A stretch of 64,000 nucleotides of DNA, taken from positions 1 through 64,000 of the forward strand of contig NZ_VIAR01000006.1 in the NCBI RefSeq assembly GCF_006546625.1. Direction: 5' to 3'. Of this stretch, positions 1 through 7,495 are shown in pieces (the first letter of the stretch is position 1; every line of letters begins with the position of its first letter). Source of the stretch: Haloflavibacter putidus. Lineage in GTDB: Bacteria > Bacteroidota > Bacteroidia > Flavobacteriales > Flavobacteriaceae. The notes below the pieces were generated by a model, which was not told the origin of the DNA, searched no databases, and was given only the letters and a program-made list of their open reading frames with translations. Made by a program: the position numbers and the translations under genes.

Positions 1-38
1 TCATCCTTTTAATGAACTAATATGCCCGAAAGCGGGTG

Positions 39-70
39 CAAATATACAACCCTTTTTCTTTCCTAAACAA
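39..70 (-). promoter_or_regulatory. Promoter for a gene off the left edge
   Basis: On the minus strand TATATTTG (46 to 39) matches the Bacteroidota -7 element TAnnTTTG, and a TTG at 70-68 lies 21 bp upstream, close to the usual 19. A minus-strand ATG at 4-2 could be the start codon it serves, but only four bases of that gene would be in the window. Confidence 0.5.
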
Positions 71-371
71 ACCTTTTTTGAAATAAATTTAAACTTTTCT
101 TAATTGCTATCTAAAATGCCTGAAAATCAAAGTGAAAGATAAATGGTTTTTTTATCGATAAATGTTCCCATCTGGTACTAATGACTAAAAAAATCTTCCC
201 GTGTGAAGAAAAAGTGCTTTTCTATGGTGGTATTATCTCCGAGTTTATTCCGTAAAGAAAACCTTGTGTAGCTACATTTATACCTTTTATAAAAGAATTA
301 AGAGAAGTTGCGTATATTTTTAAATACTTTTATGCCTTTGGTTAGTTTAACTTCCGTATAAAAATAGATTT
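71..371. other. Intergenic stretch without recognised gene
   Basis: AT-rich sequence with no ORF of credible composition on either strand and no clear terminator. The only recognisable item is one copy of the 10-mer TTCCGTAAAG at 248-257, which recurs through the window. Confidence 0.5.
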
Positions 372-731
372 ATGCAATACCCTTGGCACTTATATTTAAT
401 GGGCTTACTTTATATAGTAGCTGGAATTATGCACTTTTTAAAAACAAAATCATATATGCGTGTAATGCCAAGATATCTGCCCAGACCTAAATTATTGGTT
501 TATATAAGTGGTGTTGCAGAATTAGTTTTAGGTATTACAGTTATGCTTCCTGCTACAAAGAATTATGCTATTATTGGAATTACCCTTATGCTGTTGGCGT
601 TTTTGCTGGTGCATATTAATATGTTACGATCACGAAAAGCTGGTTTAAACCTACCTGTATGGCTTTTGGTCTTTCGGCTTTTGTTGCAATTTGTTTTAAT
701 TTGGTGGGCACTTTTCTATCTTCGGTTTTAA
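372..731 (+). CDS. DoxX-like small integral membrane protein
   Basis: A 119-residue, very hydrophobic protein with about four predicted membrane segments (near residues 5-22, 42-60, 64-84 and 95-117). Size and topology fit the DoxX/DoxX-like family of inner-membrane proteins. The early GIMHF segment (residues 18-22) followed by a basic loop recalls family members annotated as DoxX-like. The stop is immediately followed by the ATG of the AlkB gene, so the two are almost certainly co-transcribed. The biochemical role is not known; the family assignment rests on hydropathy and recalled sequence character. Confidence 0.7.
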   Translation: MQYPWHLYLMGLLYIVAGIMHFLKTKSYMRVMPRYLPRPKLLVYISGVAELVLGITVMLPATKNYAIIGITLMLLAFLLVHINMLRSRKAGLNLPVWLLVFRLLLQFVLIWWALFYLRF

Positions 732-1313
732 ATGATGCGCAAATTTGATTTACCTAATAGCAAATTAATATATTATGAGCGGTTTTTAGATGCGCCTCGT
801 GCAAACTCACTTTTCGGAAAGTTGCTTGCCGAAATAAAATGGCAACAGGATAAAATCACGCTATTTGGAAAAACACATTTGCAACCAAGGTTAACTGCTT
901 TGTTTTCTGTAAAAGAAAAAACGTATACTTATTCTGGTATTACTATGCATCCGCAAGCTTTTCCAGATTATCTTTATTCTATACTTCTAGAATTAAATAA
1001 AAAATTTGATACTAATTTTAATACGTGCTTAGTTAATTTATACCGCGATGGAGCAGACAGTAATGGTTGGCATGCGGATAACGAAAAAGAATTGGGTAAA
1101 AATCCGGTAATAGCTTCTATTAGCTTAGGAGAGATTCGGAAATTTAAAATTAAACACAATACTTTAAAAAAAGAGAAATTAGATTTTTGGCTAGAGTCAG
1201 GAAGTTTATTATTGATGGCCGGCGAAACACAACATTATTGGAAGCACCAGATTCCTAAAACCAAAAAACCAGTAAAACCTCGAATAAATTTAACTTTTAG
1301 AGAAATAAAATAA
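732..1313 (+). CDS. AlkB-family 2OG-Fe(II) dioxygenase
   Basis: A 193-residue protein of the AlkB type, expected to remove alkyl lesions (1-methyladenine, 3-methylcytosine) from DNA or RNA by iron- and 2-oxoglutarate-dependent oxidation. The iron ligands are visible as WHAD (H114, D116) and the distal H172 in the segment HYWKHQIPK. The 2-oxoglutarate-binding signature RINLTFR has R184, N186 and R190. Length suits the compact ALKBH2/3-like bacterial form. It starts directly at the stop of the DoxX-like gene (a second ATG is at 735) and is followed two bases later by the DUF2805 gene, giving a three-gene operon. Confidence 0.93.
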   Translation: MMRKFDLPNSKLIYYERFLDAPRANSLFGKLLAEIKWQQDKITLFGKTHLQPRLTALFSVKEKTYTYSGITMHPQAFPDYLYSILLELNKKFDTNFNTCLVNLYRDGADSNGWHADNEKELGKNPVIASISLGEIRKFKIKHNTLKKEKLDFWLESGSLLLMAGETQHYWKHQIPKTKKPVKPRINLTFREIK

Positions 1314-1315
1314 TT

Positions 1316-1600
1316 ATGACTACCGCATACACCGAAAGAGAACTAAATCGTATTATAGAAATGGCTTGGGAGGACAGAACGCCATTTGAAGCTATAAAAT
1401 ATCAATTTGGCACGACAGAAAAAGATGTTATACAACTTATGCAACGCGAATTAAAACCATCAAGTTTTAGAAGATGGCGCAAACGCGTGCAAGGTAGAAA
1501 AACCAAGCATTTAAAATTGCGAAAAAATGCTGTAAAACGCTTTAAAGCCAGCCGGCAAAAAGCAATTTCTAATAATAAAATTTCTAAATCTAAAAACTAA
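1316..1600 (+). CDS. DUF2805 (TIGR03643) family protein
   Basis: A 94-residue basic protein. The N-terminal half (MAWEDRTPFEAIKYQFG, near residues 17-33) looks like a helix-turn-helix and matches what I recall of the DUF2805/TIGR03643 family, small proteins found in many marine bacteria. The C-terminal third is lysine- and arginine-rich and probably disordered, suggesting nucleic-acid contact (inference). It is the third gene of the operon with the DoxX-like and AlkB genes. Its stop overlaps the stop region of the convergent nuclease gene. No function is established. Confidence 0.8.
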   Translation: MTTAYTERELNRIIEMAWEDRTPFEAIKYQFGTTEKDVIQLMQRELKPSSFRRWRKRVQGRKTKHLKLRKNAVKRFKASRQKAISNNKISKSKN

Positions 1601-2376
1601 GCAAATATTGTATTTAGTATTTTTGCTAAGCGTAAGCCTCCTATTTGTAAACGCTCTTTTAAAACAGGAAACCAATTATACATATATTTGTAACCTAAAT
1701 TTCTATTATTTTCTGCATCTGTATATAAATCTTCGGCAATAGCCTTAGATTCTATTGCCCAGGTTTGTGGATTGCCAGCTTGATACGTTTGTATTTGTTT
1801 TTTAGAAAGTATTTGTGCGTGTTCACTCAATTCCGTAAAGCTCATTTTATAAGTTTCTATCATTTGGGTATCCCAAACGCGATGCAAATTACTATGTCTT
1901 CCAAACCAATCTACTTTAATATCGTTACCTCCCCTATCTTCTGCTCTGCCAACGTGCATAGGTTGGTGCAAATCTCCTACTAGATGTACCAACATTTTTA
2001 AATAGAATTGCTTTTCCTTTTTAGGTGTGTTTTTGTTCTGCAACTTTTGCTTACACTTATTAATTGCCCAGATAATATTTTCGCCTAAGTCTTCTTTAAC
2101 CGCCTCATATGTTTTACCGGCAGATATATTTACATAATGCCACTTGCCGTATTGGTCAAAAGATTTATCGCTCTTTACCTCATCTGCAAAAGTAGAAACC
2201 ACGGCAAGGCTCTGACCATCTAACAATTGGGTTATTTTTCTTAAAACTCTTTTCTTAAGATGTTTTTCTGCAATTTGAGCTGTGGTGCGATGCCCGTTTT
2301 GTCCCCAATCTTCTGCTGCATTTGTTGGTGCTACAATAAATACATATAAAAAGGTAAAAAGAATTAAATTTTTCAT
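1597..2376 (-). CDS. Secreted S1/P1-type nuclease
   Basis: A zinc-dependent nuclease of the S1/P1 family, which cleaves single-stranded DNA and RNA and removes 3' phosphates outside the cytoplasm. The ATG at 2376 is chosen because it gives a clean signal peptide (MKNLILFTFLYVFIVAPTNA); a longer in-frame extension to 2436 would put charged residues before it. The mature protein begins with AEDWGQNGHR, carrying the N-terminal Trp and first His zinc ligands typical of the family. HLVGDLHQPMHVG and a following RGGND carry further zinc ligands. About 259 residues, the usual length. Convergent with DUF2805 with a 4-bp overlap. Confidence 0.93.
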   Translation of the reverse strand: MKNLILFTFLYVFIVAPTNAAEDWGQNGHRTTAQIAEKHLKKRVLRKITQLLDGQSLAVVSTFADEVKSDKSFDQYGKWHYVNISAGKTYEAVKEDLGENIIWAINKCKQKLQNKNTPKKEKQFYLKMLVHLVGDLHQPMHVGRAEDRGGNDIKVDWFGRHSNLHRVWDTQMIETYKMSFTELSEHAQILSKKQIQTYQAGNPQTWAIESKAIAEDLYTDAENNRNLGYKYMYNWFPVLKERLQIGGLRLAKILNTIFA

Positions 2377-2564
2377 AGCTATTTTTTTGCTGACAAAAAT
2401 ACGACTTCTGACCAAAGCTTTGAAAAAAATGACCAATCTTATATATTTTAGCTAAAAAAATTTCCATAAAGGTTTTTTTACTGAAGATTTTCTACAAGTC
2501 TATACCAAAATACGAGGCAGTTTTTATAAAGTAATTATATTTACGGCAAATTGGTAATTTACTT

Positions 2565-3833
2565 ATGGAAAACACTCCTCTTTTTACAAACGACGCTATT
2601 GTTTTTGGTTTATTAATGCTTTTGCTTGCGGGCGTTTTTTATACCTCTTCTATTAAAACAGGTTTTTGGAAAAAATTCTACAAAATTGTACCCGCATTAT
2701 TAATGTGTTACCTATTGCCGGCAATTTTGAATTCTCTTGGTATTATAAGTTCAGAAGATTCGCAACTTTATTTTGTTGCCAGTAGATATTTGCTACCAGC
2801 ATCTTTGGTGCTTATGACCTTAAGTATAGATTTAAAAGCCATATTTAACCTGGGGCCAAAAGCTTTGATTATGTTTTTTACCGGAACCATAGGTATTGTA
2901 ATTGGCGGCCCACTAGCCATCTTATTAATTTCTGCCTTTTCTCCCGAAACTGTTGGAGGCTCCGGACCAGATGCTATTTGGAGAGGCTTATCTACCTTAG
3001 CTGGAAGCTGGATTGGTGGTGGCGCTAACCAAGCTGCTATGCTGGAGATATTTAAATACAATCCGGAAAAATACGGTGGGATGGTTTTTGTAGATATTGT
3101 TGTTGCTAACATCTGGATGGCCATTGTGCTTCTAGGTATTGGTCGCAACAAAAAAATAGACCGTTGGTTGAAAGCCGACTCCTCTGCCATAACCGAACTT
3201 AAAAACAAAGTTTCTTCGTATACTGCTGCCATAACCCGCAACCCAAGTTTGTCTGATTATATGATTATGCTTGGTCTAGCTCTTGGTGCGGTAGGAATTG
3301 CCCATTGGGGCGCAGATGGTATATCTGCCTTTCTCTTAGATAATTTTGCTGTTTTTAGCGACAAAAGCTCGGCTTTTTCTTCGTTTACTTCTAGGTTTTT
3401 CTGGATGATAACCATTGCTACTTTTATTGGTATTGGTCTTTCTTTTACCAAAGCCAAAAAATTTGAAGGTGCCGGCGCCAGCAAAATTGGCAGCATTTTT
3501 ATTTATATTCTTGTAGCTACTATTGGTATGAAAATGGATTTGACCATGATTTTTGATAATCCCGGTTTAATAGCCATTGGTTTGGTGTGGATGAGCATTC
3601 ACGCCGGTTTGTTAATCTTGGTTGCCAAACTTATAAAAGCACCTTACTTTTTCTTAGCGGTAGGTAGTCAAGCCAATGTTGGTGGCGCAGCTTCTGCTCC
3701 GGTAGTTGCAGCGGCTTTTCACCCCTCGTTGGCAACCGTTGGTGTACTTTTGGCCGTAATGGGATATGTGGTTGGCACTTGGGCTGCTTATGCTTGTACA
3801 ATTTTAATGGAAATGGCTTCTGCAGGAGCTTAA
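2565..3833 (+). CDS. DUF819 family membrane protein (YjcL-like)
   Basis: A 422-residue polytopic membrane protein with about ten hydrophobic segments and the family-typical GGANQAAM segment (residues near 155-162) and a second GSQANVGGAASAPV segment near residue 368. DUF819 proteins are putative transporters of unknown substrate and belong to the bile-acid/arsenite transporter-like fold group. It is a single gene with its own leader. An imperfect -7 element (TATATTTA) sits at 2536-2543, about 20 bp upstream of the ATG. Function is not inferable beyond membrane transport. Confidence 0.88.
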   Translation: MENTPLFTNDAIVFGLLMLLLAGVFYTSSIKTGFWKKFYKIVPALLMCYLLPAILNSLGIISSEDSQLYFVASRYLLPASLVLMTLSIDLKAIFNLGPKALIMFFTGTIGIVIGGPLAILLISAFSPETVGGSGPDAIWRGLSTLAGSWIGGGANQAAMLEIFKYNPEKYGGMVFVDIVVANIWMAIVLLGIGRNKKIDRWLKADSSAITELKNKVSSYTAAITRNPSLSDYMIMLGLALGAVGIAHWGADGISAFLLDNFAVFSDKSSAFSSFTSRFFWMITIATFIGIGLSFTKAKKFEGAGASKIGSIFIYILVATIGMKMDLTMIFDNPGLIAIGLVWMSIHAGLLILVAKLIKAPYFFLAVGSQANVGGAASAPVVAAAFHPSLATVGVLLAVMGYVVGTWAAYACTILMEMASAGA

Positions 3834-3880
3834 ATTATCTAAAAAAAATAGCATCTTTGCATTTTTAATTCCGTAAAGCA

Positions 3881-4612
3881 ATGAAGAAAATAATTTTTAT
3901 AGCGGTAATACTCGTGATAATTAGCGCTTGTTCTAAACCAGATAATTTTATCCTTAGCGGAAACGTAAAGGGCTTAAAAAAAGGTAAATTACTTTTACAG
4001 CGTTTAGAAGATACAAGTTTGGTAAGCTTAGATTCTGTAAGTATAAACGGTGATTCTAATTTTGAATTGAGTACCAATCTTAAAGAACCACAAATGCTGT
4101 TTTTATATTTAGATAAATTTAATGGCGATAAAAACGACGATATTGTAGAGTTTTTTGCGGAAAAAGGAGAAATGACTATTAAAACCAGTTTAAAGAACTT
4201 TGAAACAGATGCAAAGATTACCGGCTCTGCAAACCAAGAAAAATTGGAAGCTTATAACCAGACTATTTCTAAATTTAACAGCCAACATCTTAACATTATA
4301 AAAGAAAATTTTGAAGCGCAACGCGATAACGACCAAGAACGCATCTTATCTACCAACAAACAGTACGAAAATTTATTAAAACGCAAATATCTCTATACGG
4401 TAAACTACGCCATTAATAATAAAGATTTAGAAGTGGCACCCTACTTGGCTTTAAGTCAGGTTTTTGATGCCAATATAAAATATTTAGACACTATATATAA
4501 TTCTTTCAATAAAGACATTAGAAAATCGCTTTACGGAAAAAAACTAAAAGAGCTTATTAAAGAACGTAAAAAAACCCAGAAGAAAGAAGACAAACTAAAG
4601 AAAGAAGTATAG
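3881..4612 (+). CDS. DUF4369-type lipoprotein
   Basis: A 243-residue lipoprotein: signal peptide with lipobox ISAC (Cys17). It is followed by a beta-rich domain beginning NFILSGNVKGLKKGKLLLQR, the pattern of DUF4369, which usually precedes a thioredoxin-like domain in Bacteroidota peroxiredoxin/thioredoxin lipoproteins. Here the thioredoxin domain is absent; the C-terminal half is helical and charged and ends in a run of Lys and Glu. It may sit in the outer membrane facing the periplasm. An upstream TTCCGTAAAGC lies at 3869-3879, just before the ATG. The substrate or partner is unknown. Confidence 0.8.
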   Translation: MKKIIFIAVILVIISACSKPDNFILSGNVKGLKKGKLLLQRLEDTSLVSLDSVSINGDSNFELSTNLKEPQMLFLYLDKFNGDKNDDIVEFFAEKGEMTIKTSLKNFETDAKITGSANQEKLEAYNQTISKFNSQHLNIIKENFEAQRDNDQERILSTNKQYENLLKRKYLYTVNYAINNKDLEVAPYLALSQVFDANIKYLDTIYNSFNKDIRKSLYGKKLKELIKERKKTQKKEDKLKKEV

Positions 4613-4704
4613 ATTTTTATCTATTTATGTTAGACTTACTTTAGCAGATATTTTCTAAAAAGGATATTTTATTTCTGCCAATCTCTATTTTTTACCGTTA
4701 AAAC

Positions 4705-4753
4705 CAAAAAAAGTTGCTTCGAGAATATTAAAATTCTTGAAGCAACTTTTTTA
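4705..4753. terminator. Bidirectional intrinsic terminator
   Basis: A perfect-but-one inverted repeat (arms 4711-4725 and 4731-4746) with A-tract on the left and T-tract on the right. It therefore has U-runs in both directions between the converging genes ending at 4612 and 4776. Confidence 0.85.
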
Positions 4754-4775
4754 TTACCTAATGCTTTAGCTTTAT

Positions 4776-5042
4776 TTATAAAGCGTTAAGTTTTTCTACC
4801 AAGCCTAAGCTTTTTTCTTCCAATTCTTGGTTTATTTCCTTATAATGTTTACTTCTTTCTGAAACATTTTTTGCATTTATTTCTTGCAATAGCGCGTCAT
4901 AAACAGAAATAGCTTCTTCTACAATAGCATTGCTTTTAGATTTATCCTGCGTAGGATTGGCTAATTGATGTATATAAGCCGCTTCTATAATTTCGGCCAT
5001 TACGTTGTTTACATCTCGTTTCAAGTTTCTAATACTTGCCAT
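4776..5042 (-). CDS. Conserved small helical protein, function unknown
   Basis: An 88-residue, entirely helical, acidic protein without signal peptide or membrane segment (begins MASIRNLKRDVNNVMAEIIE). I recognise it as a small flavobacterial hypothetical but cannot give a family name. A -7 element TACTTTTG is placed 21 bp before the ATG and a bidirectional terminator follows the stop, so it is probably a single-gene transcript with a short leader. Composition suggests a cytoplasmic helical bundle or oligomeric coiled coil (inference). Confidence 0.75.
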   Translation of the reverse strand: MASIRNLKRDVNNVMAEIIEAAYIHQLANPTQDKSKSNAIVEEAISVYDALLQEINAKNVSERSKHYKEINQELEEKSLGLVEKLNAL

Positions 5043-5062
5043 AATTTTTAATTTTAGTGCTG

Positions 5063-5070
5063 CAAAAGTA
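5063..5070 (-). promoter_or_regulatory. -7 element of the 88-residue protein gene
   Basis: Minus-strand TACTTTTG (TAnnTTTG consensus) 21 bp upstream of the ATG at 5042. No TTG is found at the expected distance, so only the -7 half is supported. Confidence 0.5.
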
Positions 5071-5080
5071 CACTAAATTA

Positions 5081-6055
5081 TTAGATGCTAACCTCTAAAA
5101 CTTTCGAATTATTTCCAGATAATGTCACCGCAGTTAAAACCGCCGGAAACAAGATGGTTTCGCCTGCTTTTAAAATCTCTTTAAAACCGTTTCCGGTTAA
5201 GGTAGTTTCGCCCTCCACCGCCATAAAAATTCTAAAGGAATCTGGTTTATAGCTAAAACTATGTGGTTCTTCGGCTACAGCCAACAAACGCGTTGTAAAA
5301 TAATTATTTTTAGCTAAAACAGCTGCTTGGTTTTTAGCTAAGGTATACGGAATTTTATACCGGTTATTTTCCGTAAAGTCTATAGCATCTTCTGCCAAAG
5401 TCGTATGCAAATCTCTTTTCTCGCCATCTTTACCGGCTCTATCCCAATCATAAACACGATAGGTAATATCTGAGGTTTGTTGTATTTCTGCCAGTAAAAC
5501 CCCAGCGCCAATTGCGTGAATTAATCCGGGTTTTATAAAAAAAGTATCGCCTTTTTTTACTTTTTCGAAGTTTAGTAATTCCGGTAGTTTTTTATTATTA
5601 AGCTCTGCTAGATAGTCTTCTTTTGTTACGCCATCTTTAAAACCGGCTATAATTCCGCTGCCTTCGTCGGCTTGTAAGATGTACCACATTTCTGTTTTGC
5701 CAAAAGAATCGTGTCGCTCTTTGGCCAAAACATCGTTAGGATGCAATTGTACAGAAAGATTTTCTTCTGCATCTATAAATTTTATTAACAACGGAAAAGC
5801 ATTGCCAAAATCTTTGTAAGCTTTTTCTCCAAGCAGATCTGCCTTATAACTACTAATTATTTCCGATAAGGTTTTTCCTTTGAATACACCGTTTTTTACT
5901 ACAGAAATATTGTCTTCTACCGTACTAATTTCCCAGCTCTCGCCAATTTTATTGGAAGATAAGTTTTTATTTAAAATATCGCCTAATTTAGTGCCGCCCC
6001 ACACTTTTTTCTTTAAAATGGGCTCAAATCTTAACGGATATAGCTTTTTATTCAT
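5081..6055 (-). CDS. manA: Mannose-6-phosphate isomerase, class I
   Basis: Interconverts fructose-6-phosphate and mannose-6-phosphate, feeding GDP-sugar and surface glycan synthesis. The 324-residue length matches the short Bacillus-type class I enzyme. Zinc ligands are visible: Gln and His in SVQLHPND, Glu in KTEMWYIL, and His in GLIHAIGAG. The conserved RVYDWDR segment follows. It overlaps the upstream peroxiredoxin gene by 8 bp, so the two are translated from one mRNA. Mannose metabolism is consistent with the glycan locus at the right end of the window, although the two are far apart. Confidence 0.95.
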   Translation of the reverse strand: MNKKLYPLRFEPILKKKVWGGTKLGDILNKNLSSNKIGESWEISTVEDNISVVKNGVFKGKTLSEIISSYKADLLGEKAYKDFGNAFPLLIKFIDAEENLSVQLHPNDVLAKERHDSFGKTEMWYILQADEGSGIIAGFKDGVTKEDYLAELNNKKLPELLNFEKVKKGDTFFIKPGLIHAIGAGVLLAEIQQTSDITYRVYDWDRAGKDGEKRDLHTTLAEDAIDFTENNRYKIPYTLAKNQAAVLAKNNYFTTRLLAVAEEPHSFSYKPDSFRIFMAVEGETTLTGNGFKEILKAGETILFPAVLTAVTLSGNNSKVLEVSI

Positions 6056-6509
6056 CTTGTAGTTTTTTGACGGTTTTTAAAGCTTTTTGCACGTGATCTT
6101 TACTACTCAGATTATTAAATTTTAGGCGCAATTTTCCTTGTTTATCTACCACAAAAGTTTCCCTTCCGGGGATTAAACCTAATAAGTGACCTTTTACTCC
6201 AAATCGTTTTCTAATTTCTTCGGTAGGATCGGAAAGTAGAATATGCGGCAAATTATATTTTTTACTGAACCTTTTATGCGAAGCAACCGAGTCTGAGCTT
6301 ATACCAATTACCTCTGCCCCATTTTGCATAAATTCTTGGTAATTATCTCTAAAATCACAAACTTCTTTTGTACAACCGGGAGTAAAATTTTTAGGATAAA
6401 AAAAGAGTACACAAACTTTTTTTCCAATTACAGAATTGGAGTAAAATAAATTGCCGTCTTTATCTACCAAAGTAAACTCTGGTACTTTCTCGTTTAATTG
6501 AAGTTTCAT
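6048..6509 (-). CDS. bcp: Bcp/PrxQ-type peroxiredoxin
   Basis: A 153-residue thiol peroxidase that reduces hydrogen peroxide and organic hydroperoxides. The active-site segment FYPKNFTPGCTKEVCDFRD carries the peroxidatic Cys (FTPGC) and, five residues later, the resolving Cys characteristic of the Bcp/PrxQ class. There is no signal peptide, so it acts in the cytoplasm. The gene lies 4 bp after the PTPS/QueD gene and overlaps manA by 8 bp, forming one leftward operon. Confidence 0.94.
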   Translation of the reverse strand: MKLQLNEKVPEFTLVDKDGNLFYSNSVIGKKVCVLFFYPKNFTPGCTKEVCDFRDNYQEFMQNGAEVIGISSDSVASHKRFSKKYNLPHILLSDPTEEIRKRFGVKGHLLGLIPGRETFVVDKQGKLRLKFNNLSSKDHVQKALKTVKKLQDE

Positions 6510-6513
6510 AAGC

Positions 6514-6921
6514 TTAGCCGCTAAAAGTTACAAAATTGCGTGGAGTTTCATACAAAGTGATTTGCAAATCTAAATTTTCTTGAATTTTATTGCGAAGTTT
6601 TTTCCAAATCACCATAGCTATATTTTCTGCAGTAGGATTTAGCGTTTTAAAAGCCGCTACTTCTTCGTTTAAATTTTTATGGTCAAAAGCTTCTTCTATT
6701 TCTTCCCGAATAATCTGTTTTAGGGTTTTCAAATTCATTACAAAACCAGTTTCTGGATCTATCTCTCCGGTTACGCCAACAATTAATTCATAATTATGCC
6801 CGTGGTAATGCGGGTTGCTACACTTACCAAAAACTTCCAGATTTTTTTCGTCTGTCCAATCTTTTCTATACAAGCGGTGGGCCGCATTAAAATGTGCTTT
6901 TCTGTTTACGGTAACTTTCAT
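6514..6921 (-). CDS. 6-pyruvoyl/6-carboxy-tetrahydropterin synthase family
   Basis: A 135-residue T-fold enzyme acting on dihydroneopterin triphosphate. Zinc ligands appear as the His of HFNAAHRL (residues 10-17) and both His of YHGHNY. The catalytic Cys lies in GKCSNPHYHGH, with the Cys-x5-HGH spacing I associate with 6-pyruvoyl-tetrahydropterin synthase rather than typical E. coli QueD. No other queuosine gene is adjacent, so PTPS and QueD activity cannot be separated here. It directly abuts idi (its ATG at 6921 follows the idi stop at 6922) and shares its operon. Confidence 0.92.
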   Translation of the reverse strand: MKVTVNRKAHFNAAHRLYRKDWTDEKNLEVFGKCSNPHYHGHNYELIVGVTGEIDPETGFVMNLKTLKQIIREEIEEAFDHKNLNEEVAAFKTLNPTAENIAMVIWKKLRNKIQENLDLQITLYETPRNFVTFSG

Positions 6922-7434
6922 CTAGGCTATTTGACTGTAATGTTTATCAAAAATTATTTTAAACCAGGCAGTATATTGGTCAGGATTTTTTTCTATATCG
7001 TTTTTTACTTCTTCTGCTGTAAGCCATTTCCAATCTGCTACTTCATCTGGATTGGGTTTGGGGTCTTGGTTGTAATAACCTACCAAAATATGGTCAAATT
7101 CGTGCTCACTTAAACCGTTTTCAAAAGGAGCTTTGTAAATAAAGGAAATTGTATCTTTTAAATCTGTAGTAAAGCCCATTTCTTCCATCAGGCGTCGTTT
7201 TCCGGCCTGAATATTGGTTTCGTTCTCGCGTTGATGACTACAGCAAGTGTTGGTCCATAATCCCGGCGAATGGTATTTACCTAAAGCTCTTTTCTGCAAG
7301 AGCATTTGGTTTTTATCATTATAAACAAAAACCGAAAAAGCACGATGCAACAAGGCTTTTTCGTGGGCTTCAATTTTTTCCATCAGCCCTATTTGCTCGT
7401 CTTTTTCATTAACGAGAATTACTTTTTCTTCCAT
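6922..7434 (-). CDS. idi: Isopentenyl-diphosphate delta-isomerase, type 1
   Basis: Nudix-fold enzyme interconverting isopentenyl and dimethylallyl diphosphate for isoprenoid synthesis. The active-site segment WTNTCCSHQ with the catalytic Cys and the Nudix-like RRLMEEMGF are both present. I use the ATG at 7434 rather than a TTG at 7443 because a -7 promoter element at 7449-7456 would place the transcript start between them. About 170 residues, the normal length. It heads a four-gene leftward run: idi, PTPS/QueD, bcp, manA. Confidence 0.95.
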   Translation of the reverse strand: MEEKVILVNEKDEQIGLMEKIEAHEKALLHRAFSVFVYNDKNQMLLQKRALGKYHSPGLWTNTCCSHQRENETNIQAGKRRLMEEMGFTTDLKDTISFIYKAPFENGLSEHEFDHILVGYYNQDPKPNPDEVADWKWLTAEEVKNDIEKNPDQYTAWFKIIFDKHYSQIA

Positions 7435-7448
7435 AGAAATCAAAAATA

Positions 7449-7456
7449 CAAAAGTA
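7449..7456 (-). promoter_or_regulatory. -7 element of the idi operon
   Basis: Minus-strand TACTTTTG fits TAnnTTTG and lies 14 bp before the chosen idi ATG. A second match, TATTTTTG, overlaps at 7448-7441. No TTG at the canonical distance. Confidence 0.5.
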
Positions 7457-7495
7457 TTTTAAATATCTAAGTATATAAGGCTTTTTAGCGTTTTA

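Noticed and set aside
6796-7113. Plus-strand ORF opposite idi and the PTPS gene
   Set aside because: Overlaps two well-supported minus-strand enzymes and has no recognisable domain.
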